Assembly (NCBI RefSeq): GCF_013409425.1
Contig: NZ_JACCAC010000001.1
Location: forward strand, 1,612,001-1,676,000
DNA length: 64,000 nucleotides
Reading direction: 5' to 3'
From: Nocardioides perillae
GTDB taxonomy: Bacteria; Actinomycetota; Actinomycetes; Propionibacteriales; Nocardioidaceae
The translations under genes were made by a program, and so were the position numbers. Under the pieces are notes generated by a model that saw nothing but the letters and a program-made list of their open reading frames with translations, was not told the origin of the DNA and ran no database searches. Below are positions 1 to 9,647 of the stretch, piece after piece (position 1 is the stretch's first letter; every line of letters begins with the position of its first letter).

Positions 1-146
1 CCCAGGTCTTCGGCGGCTACGGCTTCATGGAGGAGTACCCCGCCGCGCGCTTCTACCGCGACGCCAAGGTGCTCGAGGTCGGCGAGGGGACGTCCGAGGT
101 GCAGCGCATGCTCATCGCGCGCGGTCTCGGCCTGCCGGTGGAGTAG
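1..146 (+). CDS. Acyl-CoA dehydrogenase, C-terminal fragment (cut by window edge)
   Basis: The last 47 codons of an acyl-CoA dehydrogenase read in frame from base 3 to a TAG at 144-146. Visible landmarks are GGYGF, the YRDAKV stretch and EGTSEVQRML, the conserved C-terminal helical region that helps bind FAD across the tetramer interface in this family. The enzyme oxidises acyl-CoA to enoyl-CoA with FAD. Chain-length specificity cannot be judged because the substrate pocket lies outside the window. A putative leaderless promoter for the next gene follows the stop. Confidence 0.9.
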   Translation, partial: QVFGGYGFMEEYPAARFYRDAKVLEVGEGTSEVQRMLIARGLGLPVE

Positions 147-188
147 ACCGGGTCGCACCGGCCGTCCGCCCCGACCGGCCGCGCCCGC

Positions 189-194
189 TAGCCT
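189..194 (+). promoter_or_regulatory. Putative -10 (TAGCCT), leaderless gtrA-like start
   Basis: TAGCCT ends 8 nt before the GTG at 203 and no Shine-Dalgarno lies between them. It fits the TANNNT pattern repeated across this window, so the GTG is probably at or next to the transcript 5' end. Confidence 0.5.
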
Positions 195-202
195 CGGGCC
201 TC

Positions 203-658
203 GTGGGCACACGGGGGGAGCGGCTGCCGGCCGAGGTGGGGCGCTTCCTCGCCGTCGGCGGCCTGGCCACGCTCGTGTCGCTCGCGCTCTTCAACGCGCT
301 GCTGCACGGGCCCGGCGACGACGGTGCGCCGCTCGCCGACCGCCCCATCACGGCGTACGTCGTGGCGAACCTCGTCGGGATGGTCGTGAGCTACCGCGGC
401 AGCCGGCACTGGGCCTTCCGCCACCGCCCGCCCGTGCACGCCGACGGCGGGCGCACCGCCTTCGTGGCGGTCAACCTCGCCACCATGCTGCTGCCGATCG
501 CGTGCCTGTGGGCCAGTCGCGACCTGCTCGGGCTCGCCGACCCGCTGAGCGACAACGTCGCGGCCAACGTCGTGGGCCTGCTGCTCGGCACCGCGGCGCG
601 CTTCTGGCTCTTCCGCGCCTTCGTCTTCCGGCGGCCCGCCGCGGTGCTCGCGGCGTGA
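203..658 (+). CDS. GtrA family membrane protein
   Basis: A 151-residue protein with four predicted membrane helices (about residues 13-31, 49-66, 85-105, 118-136). The first helix is FLAVGGLATL-like, and the SYRGSRHWAFR segment after helix 2 is typical of GtrA proteins. Family members act in flipping or modifying polyprenyl-linked sugars or as helper subunits of glycosyltransferases. The gene overlaps the following luciferase-like gene by 4 bp (GTGA), suggesting coupled translation, though the two are not functionally linked in any obvious way. No dedicated glycosyltransferase partner lies adjacent, so the sugar is unknown. Confidence 0.8.
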   Translation: MGTRGERLPAEVGRFLAVGGLATLVSLALFNALLHGPGDDGAPLADRPITAYVVANLVGMVVSYRGSRHWAFRHRPPVHADGGRTAFVAVNLATMLLPIACLWASRDLLGLADPLSDNVAANVVGLLLGTAARFWLFRAFVFRRPAAVLAA

Positions 659-1440
659 GCGCCCGACGCGGGCTCTTCGTCGCGCCCTTCGACGCCCTCG
701 CCGACCCCGCGGAGGTCGGCGACCTCGCCGCGCGCGCGGAGGCCGCCGGCTGGGAGGGGTTCTTCGTCTGGGACCACGTGCAGTACGGCGACCGGGTCGA
801 GGCCGTCGCCGACGCCTGGACGTGCTGCGCGGCCGTCGCGCTGCGCACCGAGCGGCTGCTCCTCGGGCCGATGGTGACGCCGCTGGCGCGCCGCCGGCCC
901 CACGTCGTGGCCCGCCAGGCCGCCAGCCTGGCCGCGCTGTCCCGGGGCCGCTTCGTCCTCGGGCTGGGCCTCGGCGACGACGGGGTGGGGGAGTTCAGCG
1001 ACTTCGGCGACGAGTCGGACCCCCGGGTGTGCGCCAGGATGCTCGACGAGGGCCTCGAGGTGCTCACCGCGCTGCTCTCGGGCGAGCCGGTGGACCACGA
1101 CGGCGATCACCACACCGCCCGCGGCGCGCGCTTCCGGCCGGCCGCCGAGGTGCCGCTCTGGCTGGTCGGGCGGTTCGGCAACCGCGCGCCCGTGCGGCGG
1201 GCCGCGCGCCACGACGGCTTCTTCGTCATCGGGCTCGACGGCCCGGCCGACCTCGACCGGGTCACGGCGGACCTCGCCGCGCACGACCCGCGGCCCGGCT
1301 TCGACGTCGTCGTCGACCTCACCGTCGACGACGACCCCGCGCCCTGGCTCGACCGCGGCGCCTCCTGGGTGCTGACCCGCATCGGGCCCTACGACCTCGA
1401 CCTCGACGCGGTGCGCCGCGTGGTCGACGCGGGCCCGTGA
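655..1440 (+). CDS. LLM-class (luciferase-like) flavin-dependent oxidoreductase
   Basis: A 261-residue TIM-barrel protein of the bacterial luciferase-like superfamily, recognised from the N-terminal barrel strand, the FVWDHVQYGD segment near residue 40, the LGPMVTPLARRRP strand and the GRFVLGLGLGDDG motif near residue 100. Such enzymes use FMN or F420. The F420 genes cofD/cofE lie in this window, so F420 is plausible but unproven. At 261 residues it is shorter than the usual 300-340. The GTG at 655 overlaps the upstream stop; a longer in-frame extension to about 502 would lie antisense-like inside gtrA and is unlikely. Its own stop overlaps the next gene by 4 bp. Confidence 0.85.
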   Translation: MSARRGLFVAPFDALADPAEVGDLAARAEAAGWEGFFVWDHVQYGDRVEAVADAWTCCAAVALRTERLLLGPMVTPLARRRPHVVARQAASLAALSRGRFVLGLGLGDDGVGEFSDFGDESDPRVCARMLDEGLEVLTALLSGEPVDHDGDHHTARGARFRPAAEVPLWLVGRFGNRAPVRRAARHDGFFVIGLDGPADLDRVTADLAAHDPRPGFDVVVDLTVDDDPAPWLDRGASWVLTRIGPYDLDLDAVRRVVDAGP

Positions 1441-1964
1441 CCGCCGCCGAGGCCGGGACACGGATCGAGGTGCTCACCGCCGACGACTGGCCGACGTGGC
1501 GTGCGCTGCGCCTCGCCGCGCTGTCCGAGGCGCCGCAGGCCTTCGGCTCCCGGCTCGCGGACTGGACGGGTGCGGGCGACACCGAGGAGCGGTGGCGGGG
1601 CCGGCTGAGCATCCCCGGAGCGCACGACGTCGTCGCCCGGCTCGGGGGCGGGGCGGGCGGTGAGGCGGTGGGCATGGTCAGCGGCGTGCCCACCGAGGAC
1701 GACGGCGTCGCCGAGCTGATCTCGCTGTGGGTCGCCCCCGCCGCGCGCGGGCGCGGCGTGGCCGACGCCCTCGTCGCCGAGGTGGTGCGGTGGGCGCGCG
1801 AGCGCCGAGCCGGGGTGCTGCGGCTCTCGGTGGCCGAGGACAACGCGACAGCCATCGCCCTCTACGAGCGTCACGGGTTCCGGCTGTCCGGCGAGGTCAG
1901 CGGGCTGATGGCCGACGGGGTGCGCCGCGAGCTGGTGATGGCGACCTCGTTGGCGCGCGCCTGA
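1437..1964 (+). CDS. GNAT family N-acetyltransferase
   Basis: A 175-residue GCN5-related acetyltransferase. The acetyl-CoA pyrophosphate loop is visible as ARGRGVADAL (R-x-x-G-x-G/A type, about residue 104), followed by the NATAIALYERHGF motif that packs against the cofactor. The substrate cannot be inferred. The GTG start overlaps the preceding stop (GTGA), placing the gene third in a gtrA/LLM/GNAT run. The 3' end overlaps by about 68 bp the tail of the decayed DUF222/HNH frame on the other strand. Confidence 0.88.
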   Translation: MTAAEAGTRIEVLTADDWPTWRALRLAALSEAPQAFGSRLADWTGAGDTEERWRGRLSIPGAHDVVARLGGGAGGEAVGMVSGVPTEDDGVAELISLWVAPAARGRGVADALVAEVVRWARERRAGVLRLSVAEDNATAIALYERHGFRLSGEVSGLMADGVRRELVMATSLARA

Positions 1965-2757
1965 GCCCGGGGTCGGACCGACGGCGTCCACCGGCCAGGA
2001 CGAAGTCGAGGCTGAGCTCGACGTCGACCGGGCTGTGGCGGATGCGGGCCACCGCGGGTGGTCGGCTCCGGTAGCGGTGGCCGGTGGGCGTGGTGGTGAC
2101 GACCTCGTGCCCGGCGTCGGGCGGGCCGGGTCGGGCCCGCCACCCCGGCGCCTGCTCGGCGTGGTTGCACGCCTCGCACAGCCCCTGGGCGTTGACCCCG
2201 TCGGTGGCGCCGCCCTCGGCGTGGTCGACGACGTGGAGCGTGCACGGCGACGCCCTCGCGCACCGGCAGCAGCGCCGTCACGTAGGCCATCGTGTCGGGG
2301 GCCGGGCGGATGCTCACGTGCCGGTCCTGCTCGGCCTTGCGCCGCCGCTTCGCCACGGCGGCCGCGTCGAGCTCCGCCGCGGCGGACCGCGCCGGCCCCG
2401 TCAGCTCGCCGGTGCTCATCGCCTCCGGCTGCTCGGCGTCGCCGGCGATCGTCGCGTCGACCGTCAGGCGATCCTCCAGGCTGAGGCAGGCGGTCTCGCG
2501 CGCGAGGACCGTGGCCCTCCACTCGTCGATCCGGCCGGTGCGCCACGCGCTCCAGGTGGACGGCAGCTCGCGTGCACCACGGTGGCGAGGCCGAGGTGCT
2601 GCTGACCGCGGTGCGGCGACTCGCGCCGGGCGAGCGCGACCTGGTGAGCGACACCGCGCCCCTGCCGCGCGGCCGGCACCCCGGCCGCGGCTCGGGCGGC
2701 GCGCTGCGAGGCGTCGAGCTCGGCCGCCAGCGCGGCCTGGGCCGCCGTCGCAGATCA
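1897..2757 (-). pseudogene. DUF222 / HNH endonuclease (13E12-type) relic, frameshifted and internally deleted
   Basis: Family segments are spread over two reverse frames. About 2745-2577 carries an N-terminal DUF222 piece (QVALARRESPHRGQQHL). About 2575-2240 shifts frame (RIDEWRATVLARETACLSL, then RPAPDTMAYVTALLPV). The text then jumps back to the first frame in the HNH zone (about 2245-1960: VVDHAEGGATDG, GLCEACNHAEQAPGW). The roughly 150 residues that normally separate TALLPV from the HNH core are missing, so the junction near 2240 looks like a deletion. There is no plausible start; a TGA lies just upstream at about 2755. Intact homologues are abundant, often multicopy, in Nocardioides-like genomes. 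No intact gene occupies 1965-2838. Confidence 0.85.
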
Positions 2758-2838
2758 CACGTCGTGACCACCCCCACGAGCTCCCGCGGTGGACGGAGTC
2801 CTGGGGCCGGGCGACCTGCTCCGCTGTCCGGTCGTGCC

Positions 2839-3117
2839 TCAGCCGTCGCTCCCCGGTCCGCGGCCGGCCAGCGGGTCGGCCGGCAGGTCGGCGGGGTCGA
2901 CGTCGGCTGGTGCGACCCACTGGTGCGCCTCGCCCATGAAGGTGTGCACGAAGCCGCAGCGCACGCAGATGACGCCCTCGGCGGACCGGTTGAGCCAGTC
3001 GAGGTCGAAGAAGGTCATGCCGGTGGTCGTCATCTTGACCTCGCGACGGGCGAAGAGCAGCCCGCCGCAGACGTGGCAGGCCAGGAAGCGCTGGGTGGGC
3101 CGGACGAAGACGTGCAC
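2839..3117 (-). CDS. Small CxxC zinc-ribbon-like protein
   Basis: A 92-residue protein with two cysteine pairs, CHVCGG near residue 14 and CVRCG near residue 51, consistent with one four-Cys zinc site. The middle part (FFDLDWLNRSAEG) looks like a conserved hypothetical family of high-GC actinobacteria that I cannot name. The GTG at 3117 is preceded by GAGAGG at a 6-nt spacing, and a TAGGGT lies at 3146-3151 on the same strand, so this gene appears to carry a short leader. It is transcribed divergently from the ArsC-like gene. Confidence 0.7.
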   Translation of the reverse strand: MHVFVRPTQRFLACHVCGGLLFARREVKMTTTGMTFFDLDWLNRSAEGVICVRCGFVHTFMGEAHQWVAPADVDPADLPADPLAGRGPGSDG

Positions 3118-3222
3118 GAGGGTCCTCTCGACGCGGGGAGCACCGACCCTAGGCGAGCCCGGCCCCGACCGGCCCTGCCCGGCCGCGCCTGCCGACCGCC
3201 GCGGTGTGCTGGACTGTCCTGC

Positions 3223-3576
3223 GTGGAGATCTGGGTGAACCCGGCGTGCTCGAAGTGCCGTGCCGCGACGGCGGCGCTCGACGAGGCGGGCGTGGCCTAC
3301 ACCGTGCGCCGCTACCTCGACGACCCGCCGACCCGCGAGGAGCTCGCCGCGGTGGTCGCGCGACTGGGCCTCGAGCCCTGGGACGTCGCGCGGACCGGTG
3401 AGCCCGAGGCGGCCGCGCTCGACGACCTCACCCGCACGCCGGCCGACCGCGATCGGTGGCTCGACGCGATGGCGGCCCACCCGCGGCTCATCCAGCGCCC
3501 GATCATCACCGCCGACGACGGCACGACGGTGGTCGGTCGCGACCAGGCCAGCCTCGACCGGGTGCTGTCGTCGTGA
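3223..3576 (+). CDS. ArsC/Spx/MgsR-family (glutaredoxin-type arsenate reductase-like) protein
   Basis: A 117-residue thioredoxin-fold protein. The N-terminal WVNPACSKCR holds a CxxC with the ArsC-like NPxC context, and RPIITADDG near residue 93 matches the ArsC substrate-binding region (the arginine triad in E. coli ArsC). Glutaredoxin-coupled ArsC enzymes reduce arsenate; close relatives (YffB, Spx/MgsR) do not. No arsR or arsB is nearby, so arsenic resistance is not supported by context. The GTG at 3223 starts the beta strand directly. The stop overlaps the next gene by 4 bp. Confidence 0.85.
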   Translation: MEIWVNPACSKCRAATAALDEAGVAYTVRRYLDDPPTREELAAVVARLGLEPWDVARTGEPEAAALDDLTRTPADRDRWLDAMAAHPRLIQRPIITADDGTTVVGRDQASLDRVLSS

Positions 3577-3917
3577 GCCACCGGATCTTCGCCACGCCCG
3601 TCGCCGACGTCTACCCGCACTACGTCGCGAAGGCCGAGCGCAAGGGCCGGACCAAGGAGGAGGTCGACGCCGTGACCACCTGGCTGACCGGCTTCGACCA
3701 GGCCCAGCTCGAGGACCACCTCGCCGCGGGCACGACCTTCGAGCAGTTCTTCGCCCAGGCGCCCGGCAACCCCGACGCCGCCCTGGTCACCGGCGTCGTC
3801 TGCGGCGTGCGGGTCGAGGAGGTCGACGACCCGCTGATGCAGCAGGTCCGCCGCCTCGACAAGCTGGTCGACGAGCTGGCGCGCGGCAAGGCCCTGGCGA
3901 AGGTCCTCCGCTCCTAG
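3573..3917 (+). CDS. DUF2200 family protein
   Basis: A 114-residue cytosolic protein that matches DUF2200 nearly end to end: HRIFATPVADVYPHYV at the start, KAERKGRTKEEVD, the FEQFFAQAP motif, and VCGVRVEEVDDPLMQ followed by the RLDKLVDELARGKALAKVLRS tail. The function of the family is unknown. The GTG at 3573 overlaps the ArsC-like stop. The 3' end is overlapped by the reading frame of the convergent secreted protein (see 3787-4845). Confidence 0.9.
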   Translation: MSHRIFATPVADVYPHYVAKAERKGRTKEEVDAVTTWLTGFDQAQLEDHLAAGTTFEQFFAQAPGNPDAALVTGVVCGVRVEEVDDPLMQQVRRLDKLVDELARGKALAKVLRS

Positions 3918-4845
3918 CCTCGGCGGCGGGAGAGAGGGCTGACCGCGAGCCGGGCAGCAGCGAAGCAGGGGGCCGCTCGGCCACCACCTCGACCGGCATC
4001 CCGACCGCGGCTCGGAGTGCCTCGGCGAGCCCTGGCTCCCGGGCGGCGCGGGGTCGCATCCCGACCACCAGGCCCGACCCGTCCGGGCACGCGCTCGCCG
4101 AGGACCAGGCGGGGCGCCTGCCGGTCGCACGCAGCCAGTCCGCGAGGCGCCCGTAGGCCTCGCGCACGTCGGCCCGGGAGTAGCGCACCTCCCGCACGAC
4201 CACCCGCGCGCCGCCCGGTCGTGGGCCGGCCAGTGCCCGGACCCTGCTCGGCACCGGCGCGGCCCACGACAGGACGACGGCGCCGCCCGCCTGCCAGTAC
4301 GCGAGCCCCGCGCCCCCGGGGAGGCCCGACGTCGTGGCGCGGATGCGGTGGACCACCGGCGCCAGCACCCACTGCACCGCCTGCGACACCTGCCCCGCCG
4401 CGTCGACGCCGACCGAGCGAGCCGACGGGTCCCACTCGTAGGCGTGGGCCACCCCGGCGGCGCGGAGACGCATCAGCACATCCGGCTCGACGCGGTGGTC
4501 GAGGTCCCCGCTGCGGTCGACGACCAGCGCGACGACCCCGACGGCCGTCGGTGCGGCGTGGCGGACCTCCACCCCGGACAGCCCGTCGAGCCGGGCCACC
4601 ACCCGGCGCTGGCGCGCCTCCTCGGGCACCGGGGGAGCCGCCGCCAGGGCGTCGCGCGCCTGGCACCCGGCTCCCGTCCTGGCGCTTCCGAGCGCCCCCG
4701 CGCGCACCGGGGCCGTCGACCCCTCGAGGGCGGGCGCCGTCGCCGGCGCCTCAGGCCGTGCGCTGCACGCGGCGGCGCCGGACAGCGCCGTCGCGAGGGC
4801 GGCCGTGGCGGCCACCGCGCGGCGTACGCGGGTCGAGACGTCCAC
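3787..4845 (-). CDS. Exported protein of unknown function (possible lipoprotein)
   Basis: A 352-codon frame beginning with a signal-like segment (RRAVAATAALATALSGAAAC); the AAAC could be a weak lipobox. The mature part has no domain I can name. The segment about residues 170-240 (YWQAGGAVVLSW, then VREVRYSRADVREAYGRL) faintly recalls the propeptide-like domains found next to actinobacterial S1 proteases, but this is only a resemblance. Residues from about 310 on are antisense to the convergent DUF2200 gene and read as Arg/Pro-rich overprint. A neighbouring frame stops at 3914, so the natural end may be near there if a frameshift is present. Confidence 0.6.
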   Translation of the reverse strand: MDVSTRVRRAVAATAALATALSGAAACSARPEAPATAPALEGSTAPVRAGALGSARTGAGCQARDALAAAPPVPEEARQRRVVARLDGLSGVEVRHAAPTAVGVVALVVDRSGDLDHRVEPDVLMRLRAAGVAHAYEWDPSARSVGVDAAGQVSQAVQWVLAPVVHRIRATTSGLPGGAGLAYWQAGGAVVLSWAAPVPSRVRALAGPRPGGARVVVREVRYSRADVREAYGRLADWLRATGRRPAWSSASACPDGSGLVVGMRPRAAREPGLAEALRAAVGMPVEVVAERPPASLLPGSRSALSPAAEARSGGPSPGPCRAPARRPACRGGGPAASAGRRPPRPARRRRRR

Positions 4846-4898
4846 GCGGGTGTGACGGCTGAGGGTGCCCGACGGTTCCCGCCACCCACCGTGTCGCG

Positions 4899-5537
4899 TC
4901 AGCGGGCCCAGAGGTCGGTCCAGCGGTGGCCGAGGGCGCCCACGAGCTCGCGCAGCAGCGGCAGGCTGACGCCGACGACGTTGTGGTGGTCGCCCTCGAT
5001 GCCGCGCACGAAGGCGCCGCCGAGGGAGTCCACGGTGAAGGCGCCGGCGACGTGCAGGGGCTCGCCCGTGGCGACGTACGCCGCGACCTCGTCGTCGTCT
5101 GGCGAGGCGAAGTGGACGACGGTCGAGGCCGTGGCCTCCTCGTGGCGACCGGACGCCAGGTCGACGAGGTGGTGGCCGGTGTGCAGCACCCCCGAGCGCC
5201 CCCGCATCGCGCGCCACCGCTCGGTCGCGACCTCGGCCGTGCCGGGCTTGCCGAGCGCCTCGCCGTCGAGCTCGAGCACGGAGTCGCAGCCGAGGACGAG
5301 CGCGCCGGTCGGCAGGTCGTCGCGGGCGGCGACGGCACGGCACTTCAGCCCGGCGAGCCCGAGCGCGAGCTCGGCGGGCGGCAGGCCGTCGAGCACCGAC
5401 TCGTCGACGCCGGAGACGACGACGTGCGGGTCGAGCCCGGCGCTGCGCAGCGTCGCGAGCCGCGCGGGGGAGGCGGAGGCCAGGACGAAGGGGAGGGTGC
5501 GGCGGCGGGTCGGGCCGGAGGTGGGCGCATCGGTCAC
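4899..5537 (-). CDS. maf: Maf family nucleoside triphosphate pyrophosphatase
   Basis: A 212-residue Maf protein. The N-terminal VLASASPAR matches the Maf signature (usually SxSPRR, here SPAR), and GCDSVLELDGEALGKP supplies the acidic metal-binding motif. Maf proteins hydrolyse non-canonical or pyrimidine NTPs, acting in nucleotide-pool sanitation and septum control. The GTG at 5537 sits 7 nt downstream of a TAGGGT on its strand, and 25 bp separate it from the divergent MFS start. The longer upstream frame to 5672 would lie inside the MFS gene and is rejected. Confidence 0.92.
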   Translation of the reverse strand: MTDAPTSGPTRRRTLPFVLASASPARLATLRSAGLDPHVVVSGVDESVLDGLPPAELALGLAGLKCRAVAARDDLPTGALVLGCDSVLELDGEALGKPGTAEVATERWRAMRGRSGVLHTGHHLVDLASGRHEEATASTVVHFASPDDDEVAAYVATGEPLHVAGAFTVDSLGGAFVRGIEGDHHNVVGVSLPLLRELVGALGHRWTDLWAR

Positions 5538-5544
5538 GCCGCCG

Positions 5545-5554
5545 ACCCTACGAT
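5545..5554. promoter_or_regulatory. Overlapping divergent leaderless -10 elements (maf / MFS)
   Basis: Reverse-strand TAGGGT (5550-5545) lies 7 nt from the maf GTG. Forward TACGAT (5549-5554) lies 8 nt from the MFS ATG. The hexamers share the TA at 5549-5550, so only one polymerase could occupy the site at a time. Confidence 0.6.
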
Positions 5555-5562
5555 CGGGCGCG

Positions 5563-6834
5563 ATGCCTCCCGAGACCACCCGGCGCAGCACCTCCCACGG
5601 CGAGGGCCGCCACGACCGGGCCTGGCTGCTCGCCCTCGGCGCCCCCGCGCTCGGCATGGCCTTCACCGTCACGGTGGTCGCCTCCTACGTGCCGGTGCTG
5701 CTCGAGGCCGGGTCCGACCCGGTGACGATCGGCCTGCTGGTGGCCGCCGAGGGGTTCCTCGGCATCTTCGTCCCGGCGCTCGTCGGCAACGCCTCCGACC
5801 GCCGCAGCCGCCGGGTGCGCGACCGCCTGGGCCTGCTCGTCGCGGCGGCCGCGCTCGTGGTCGCCGGCCTCGCCCTCGTCGGCGTCCTCGCGACGGTCGG
5901 CGGGTTGTCGGTGTGGGTCTCGGCGCTGGCGCTGCTGCTGCTCTACCTCGGCTACCACGCCTTCCTCGCGCCCTACTGGACCCTCTTCTCCGACACCGTC
6001 GCGCCCGAGCGCAGCGGCCGGGCCGTCAGCGTCGAGGGCACGTGGCGGGTGCTGGGCACCGGCGCCGGGCTCATCGGCGGCGGGCTGCTGATCGCGCTGC
6101 AGCCGGGTCTGCCCTTCCTGGTGGCGGCCGGCCTCGTCGTGGTCACCGTGCTCGTGCTCGTGCGCGGGCTGGGGGAGCGCGGTGACGACCCCGTGACGGG
6201 CGAGACGGTCGAGGGGCGGGCCTCCACCGGCGCGATCCGCACGCTGCTGCGCGACCCCGCGATCCGCCGCCTGGCGGTCGCCAACGGGTTGTGGAACTTC
6301 GCCCTCATGGCGCTGCGCGCCTTCGTCGTGCTGTTCTTCGTGGCCGGGCTGCAGCGCGACACCGCCTTCGTGGCGACGGTCGTCTTCCCGCTCGTCGCGG
6401 TGGGCATCCTCGCCGCCGCGCCCGCCTCGGGCTGGCTCGCGGAGCGGTTCGGCCACGTGCGGCTGCTCGTCGTCGCGCTGGTGGCGTGGGGCGGCACCAT
6501 GGCGGTGCCACCCTTCTACACCGGTCCGTGGATCGTCGCGGCGATCCCGGTGGTCGCGGCGGGTGCCGCCGTCGTGCTCACGCTCCCGCTCTCGGTGCTG
6601 ATGCGGGTGACCCCCGACGAGCGCCACGGGGCGGCCGCCGGGCTCTTCGGCGTGAGCCGCGGCGTCGGGTCCACGCTGGGCCCGGTGGTCGCGGGCGTGG
6701 CGATCGTGCTGCTCGACGGGGTGGCGCCCTTCAGCGACACCCAGGGCTACGGCGCCTTCTGGCTGGTCTGCTCGGCGGCCCTGCTCCTCAGCGTGCCGCT
6801 GACGTGGTCGCTGCGCGACCAGCCGGGTCTCTAG
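5563..6834 (+). CDS. MFS transporter
   Basis: A 423-residue major facilitator with about 12 hydrophobic segments. The loop between helices 2 and 3 carries GNASDRRSRRVRDR, the typical MFS motif A position, and a similar ASGWLAERFGHVRL occurs in the second half. A long central loop (about residues 205-230) separates the two six-helix bundles. The overall character (YHAFLAPYWTLFSDTVAPERSGRA near residue 135) resembles GPH/SLC45-like sugar transporters, but the substrate is unknown. Translation probably begins at a leaderless ATG at 5563, which shares its promoter region with maf. Confidence 0.85.
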   Translation: MPPETTRRSTSHGEGRHDRAWLLALGAPALGMAFTVTVVASYVPVLLEAGSDPVTIGLLVAAEGFLGIFVPALVGNASDRRSRRVRDRLGLLVAAAALVVAGLALVGVLATVGGLSVWVSALALLLLYLGYHAFLAPYWTLFSDTVAPERSGRAVSVEGTWRVLGTGAGLIGGGLLIALQPGLPFLVAAGLVVVTVLVLVRGLGERGDDPVTGETVEGRASTGAIRTLLRDPAIRRLAVANGLWNFALMALRAFVVLFFVAGLQRDTAFVATVVFPLVAVGILAAAPASGWLAERFGHVRLLVVALVAWGGTMAVPPFYTGPWIVAAIPVVAAGAAVVLTLPLSVLMRVTPDERHGAAAGLFGVSRGVGSTLGPVVAGVAIVLLDGVAPFSDTQGYGAFWLVCSAALLLSVPLTWSLRDQPGL

Positions 6835-6856
6835 CCGTCAGCGCGCACCGAGCGCG

Positions 6857-7092
6857 TCAGCGCGGCAGCGCGCTCGCCCGCCAGGCGCCGGGGCCGGGCG
6901 TGAGGGGCTGCCGCAGCCCGCGCGCGGGCCGCGACCACTCCGGCGTACGCCGGGGGGCCGGGGCCTCGCCGCCGCCGAGGGCCGCCACGACCGCCACGAT
7001 CGCGGCGACCTCCTCGGGGGTGGCGTCGGGGTTGACGACCCGCAGCACCGGGCGGGCGGGAGCCTGCTCGGGGCCGAGGTCCTGCTCGCCGC

Positions 7093-7096
<4 letters not shown>
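6857..7096 (-). CDS. Acyl-CoA carboxylase epsilon subunit
   Basis: A 79-residue protein ending the carboxylase operon. The core [24 protein letters not shown] followed by a W-containing basic tail ([11 protein letters not shown], then [12 protein letters not shown]) is characteristic of the small epsilon subunit that stabilises actinobacterial acyl-CoA carboxylase alpha/beta complexes. Its GTG overlaps the stop of the beta subunit (GTGA), so it is almost certainly co-translated. No biotinylated alpha subunit is in this window. Confidence 0.9.
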
Positions 7097-8712
<1,616 letters not shown>

Positions 8713-8767
8713 GTCTGTGGCCTCCTCGGATGGCCTCGATGCCTGGTGGTGGGTCAATGTAGTGGTC

Positions 8768-9607
8768 GTGCCGACCCACCCCGCCACGCGCCCACCACTC
8801 GACCAGGACCGCCTCGCCGACCTGCTGCGCGCGCCCGCGCGTGCCGCGGCCGCCGGGTGGTCGGTCACCGTGCTGGAGGAGGCGGGCTCGACCAACGCCG
8901 AGCTCGCCGGGCTGGCCCGTGGCGGCGCCCCCGAGGGCACCGTGGTCACGACCGAGCACCAGACCGCCGGGCGTGGCCGCCTCGACCGCACCTGGGCCAT
9001 GCCCGCCCGCAGCGCACTCGCCGTCTCGGTGCTGCTGCGCCCGCAGGTGCCGGCCGCGTCGTGGCCGTGGCTGCCGCTGCTCGTCGGCACCGCCGTGGCG
9101 GGCGTGCTGCCCGCCCACGGCGTGCCCGCGGTGCTGAAGTGGCCCAACGACGTGCTCGTCGAGGAGCCGGCGGCGTCGGGCGAGCTGCGCAAGCTCGCGG
9201 GCATCCTCGTGGAGCGGGTCGACACCCCCGAGGGCCCGGCCGCCGTCGTCGGCTGCGGCCTCAACACCGACCTCGACCGCGGCGAGCTGCCCGTCGAGAC
9301 CGCCACCTCCGTGCGCCTGGTCACCGGGAGCAGCCCCGACCGCACCCTGCTGCTGGCCGACCTGCTCGCCGCCCTCGCCGAGCAGTACGCCGGGTGGGCG
9401 GCGCCCGGCGGCGCCGACGCCCTGCACGCGGCGTACTCCCGCGCGTGCTCGACGGTCGGTCGCGAGGTGCGCGTCGAGCTGCCCGCCGGGGGGTTGCTGA
9501 CCGGGCGCGCGTCGGGCATCGACGCCGGCGGCGGCCTCGTCGTCGACGCGCTGGCCGGGCAGGTCGTGGTCGGCGCGGGCGACGTCGTGCACGTCCGCCC
9601 CGCCTGA
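8768..9607 (+). CDS. birA: Biotin--[acetyl-CoA carboxylase] ligase
   Basis: A 279-residue ligase that adenylates biotin and attaches it to the carboxylase biotin carrier. Motifs are [10 protein letters not shown] (about residue 37), [11 protein letters not shown] (the biotinoyl-AMP loop, about 66), [10 protein letters not shown] (about 122), KLAGILVE and GCGLNTD. There is no N-terminal helix-turn-helix, so this is the monofunctional type and not a repressor. It lies divergent to pccB with 55 bp between starts, which makes functional sense because the carboxylase complex is its client. Start is uncertain: GTG at 8762 is an alternative in the same frame. Confidence 0.93.
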   Translation: MPTHPATRPPLDQDRLADLLRAPARAAAAGWSVTVLEEAGSTNAELAGLARGGAPEGTVVTTEHQTAGRGRLDRTWAMPARSALAVSVLLRPQVPAASWPWLPLLVGTAVAGVLPAHGVPAVLKWPNDVLVEEPAASGELRKLAGILVERVDTPEGPAAVVGCGLNTDLDRGELPVETATSVRLVTGSSPDRTLLLADLLAALAEQYAGWAAPGGADALHAAYSRACSTVGREVRVELPAGGLLTGRASGIDAGGGLVVDALAGQVVVGAGDVVHVRPA

Positions 9608-9647
9608 GCGGGCGCGCGAGACGTCCGTTCGGTGGCAGGATCGGGGC

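Noticed and set aside
2035-2605. Forward frames over the DUF222/HNH relic
   Set aside because: They are antisense to recognisable DUF222/HNH fragments, have skewed composition and no motif.
5538-5672. Longer Maf start at 5672
   Set aside because: The extra 45 codons lie antisense in the MFS gene and upstream of a clear leaderless -10 for the GTG at 5537.
8713-9519. N-terminal extension of the carboxyltransferase to 9519
   Set aside because: It overlaps birA on the other strand and follows no domain logic; GAGGAGG at 8721-8727 fixes the start at 8712.
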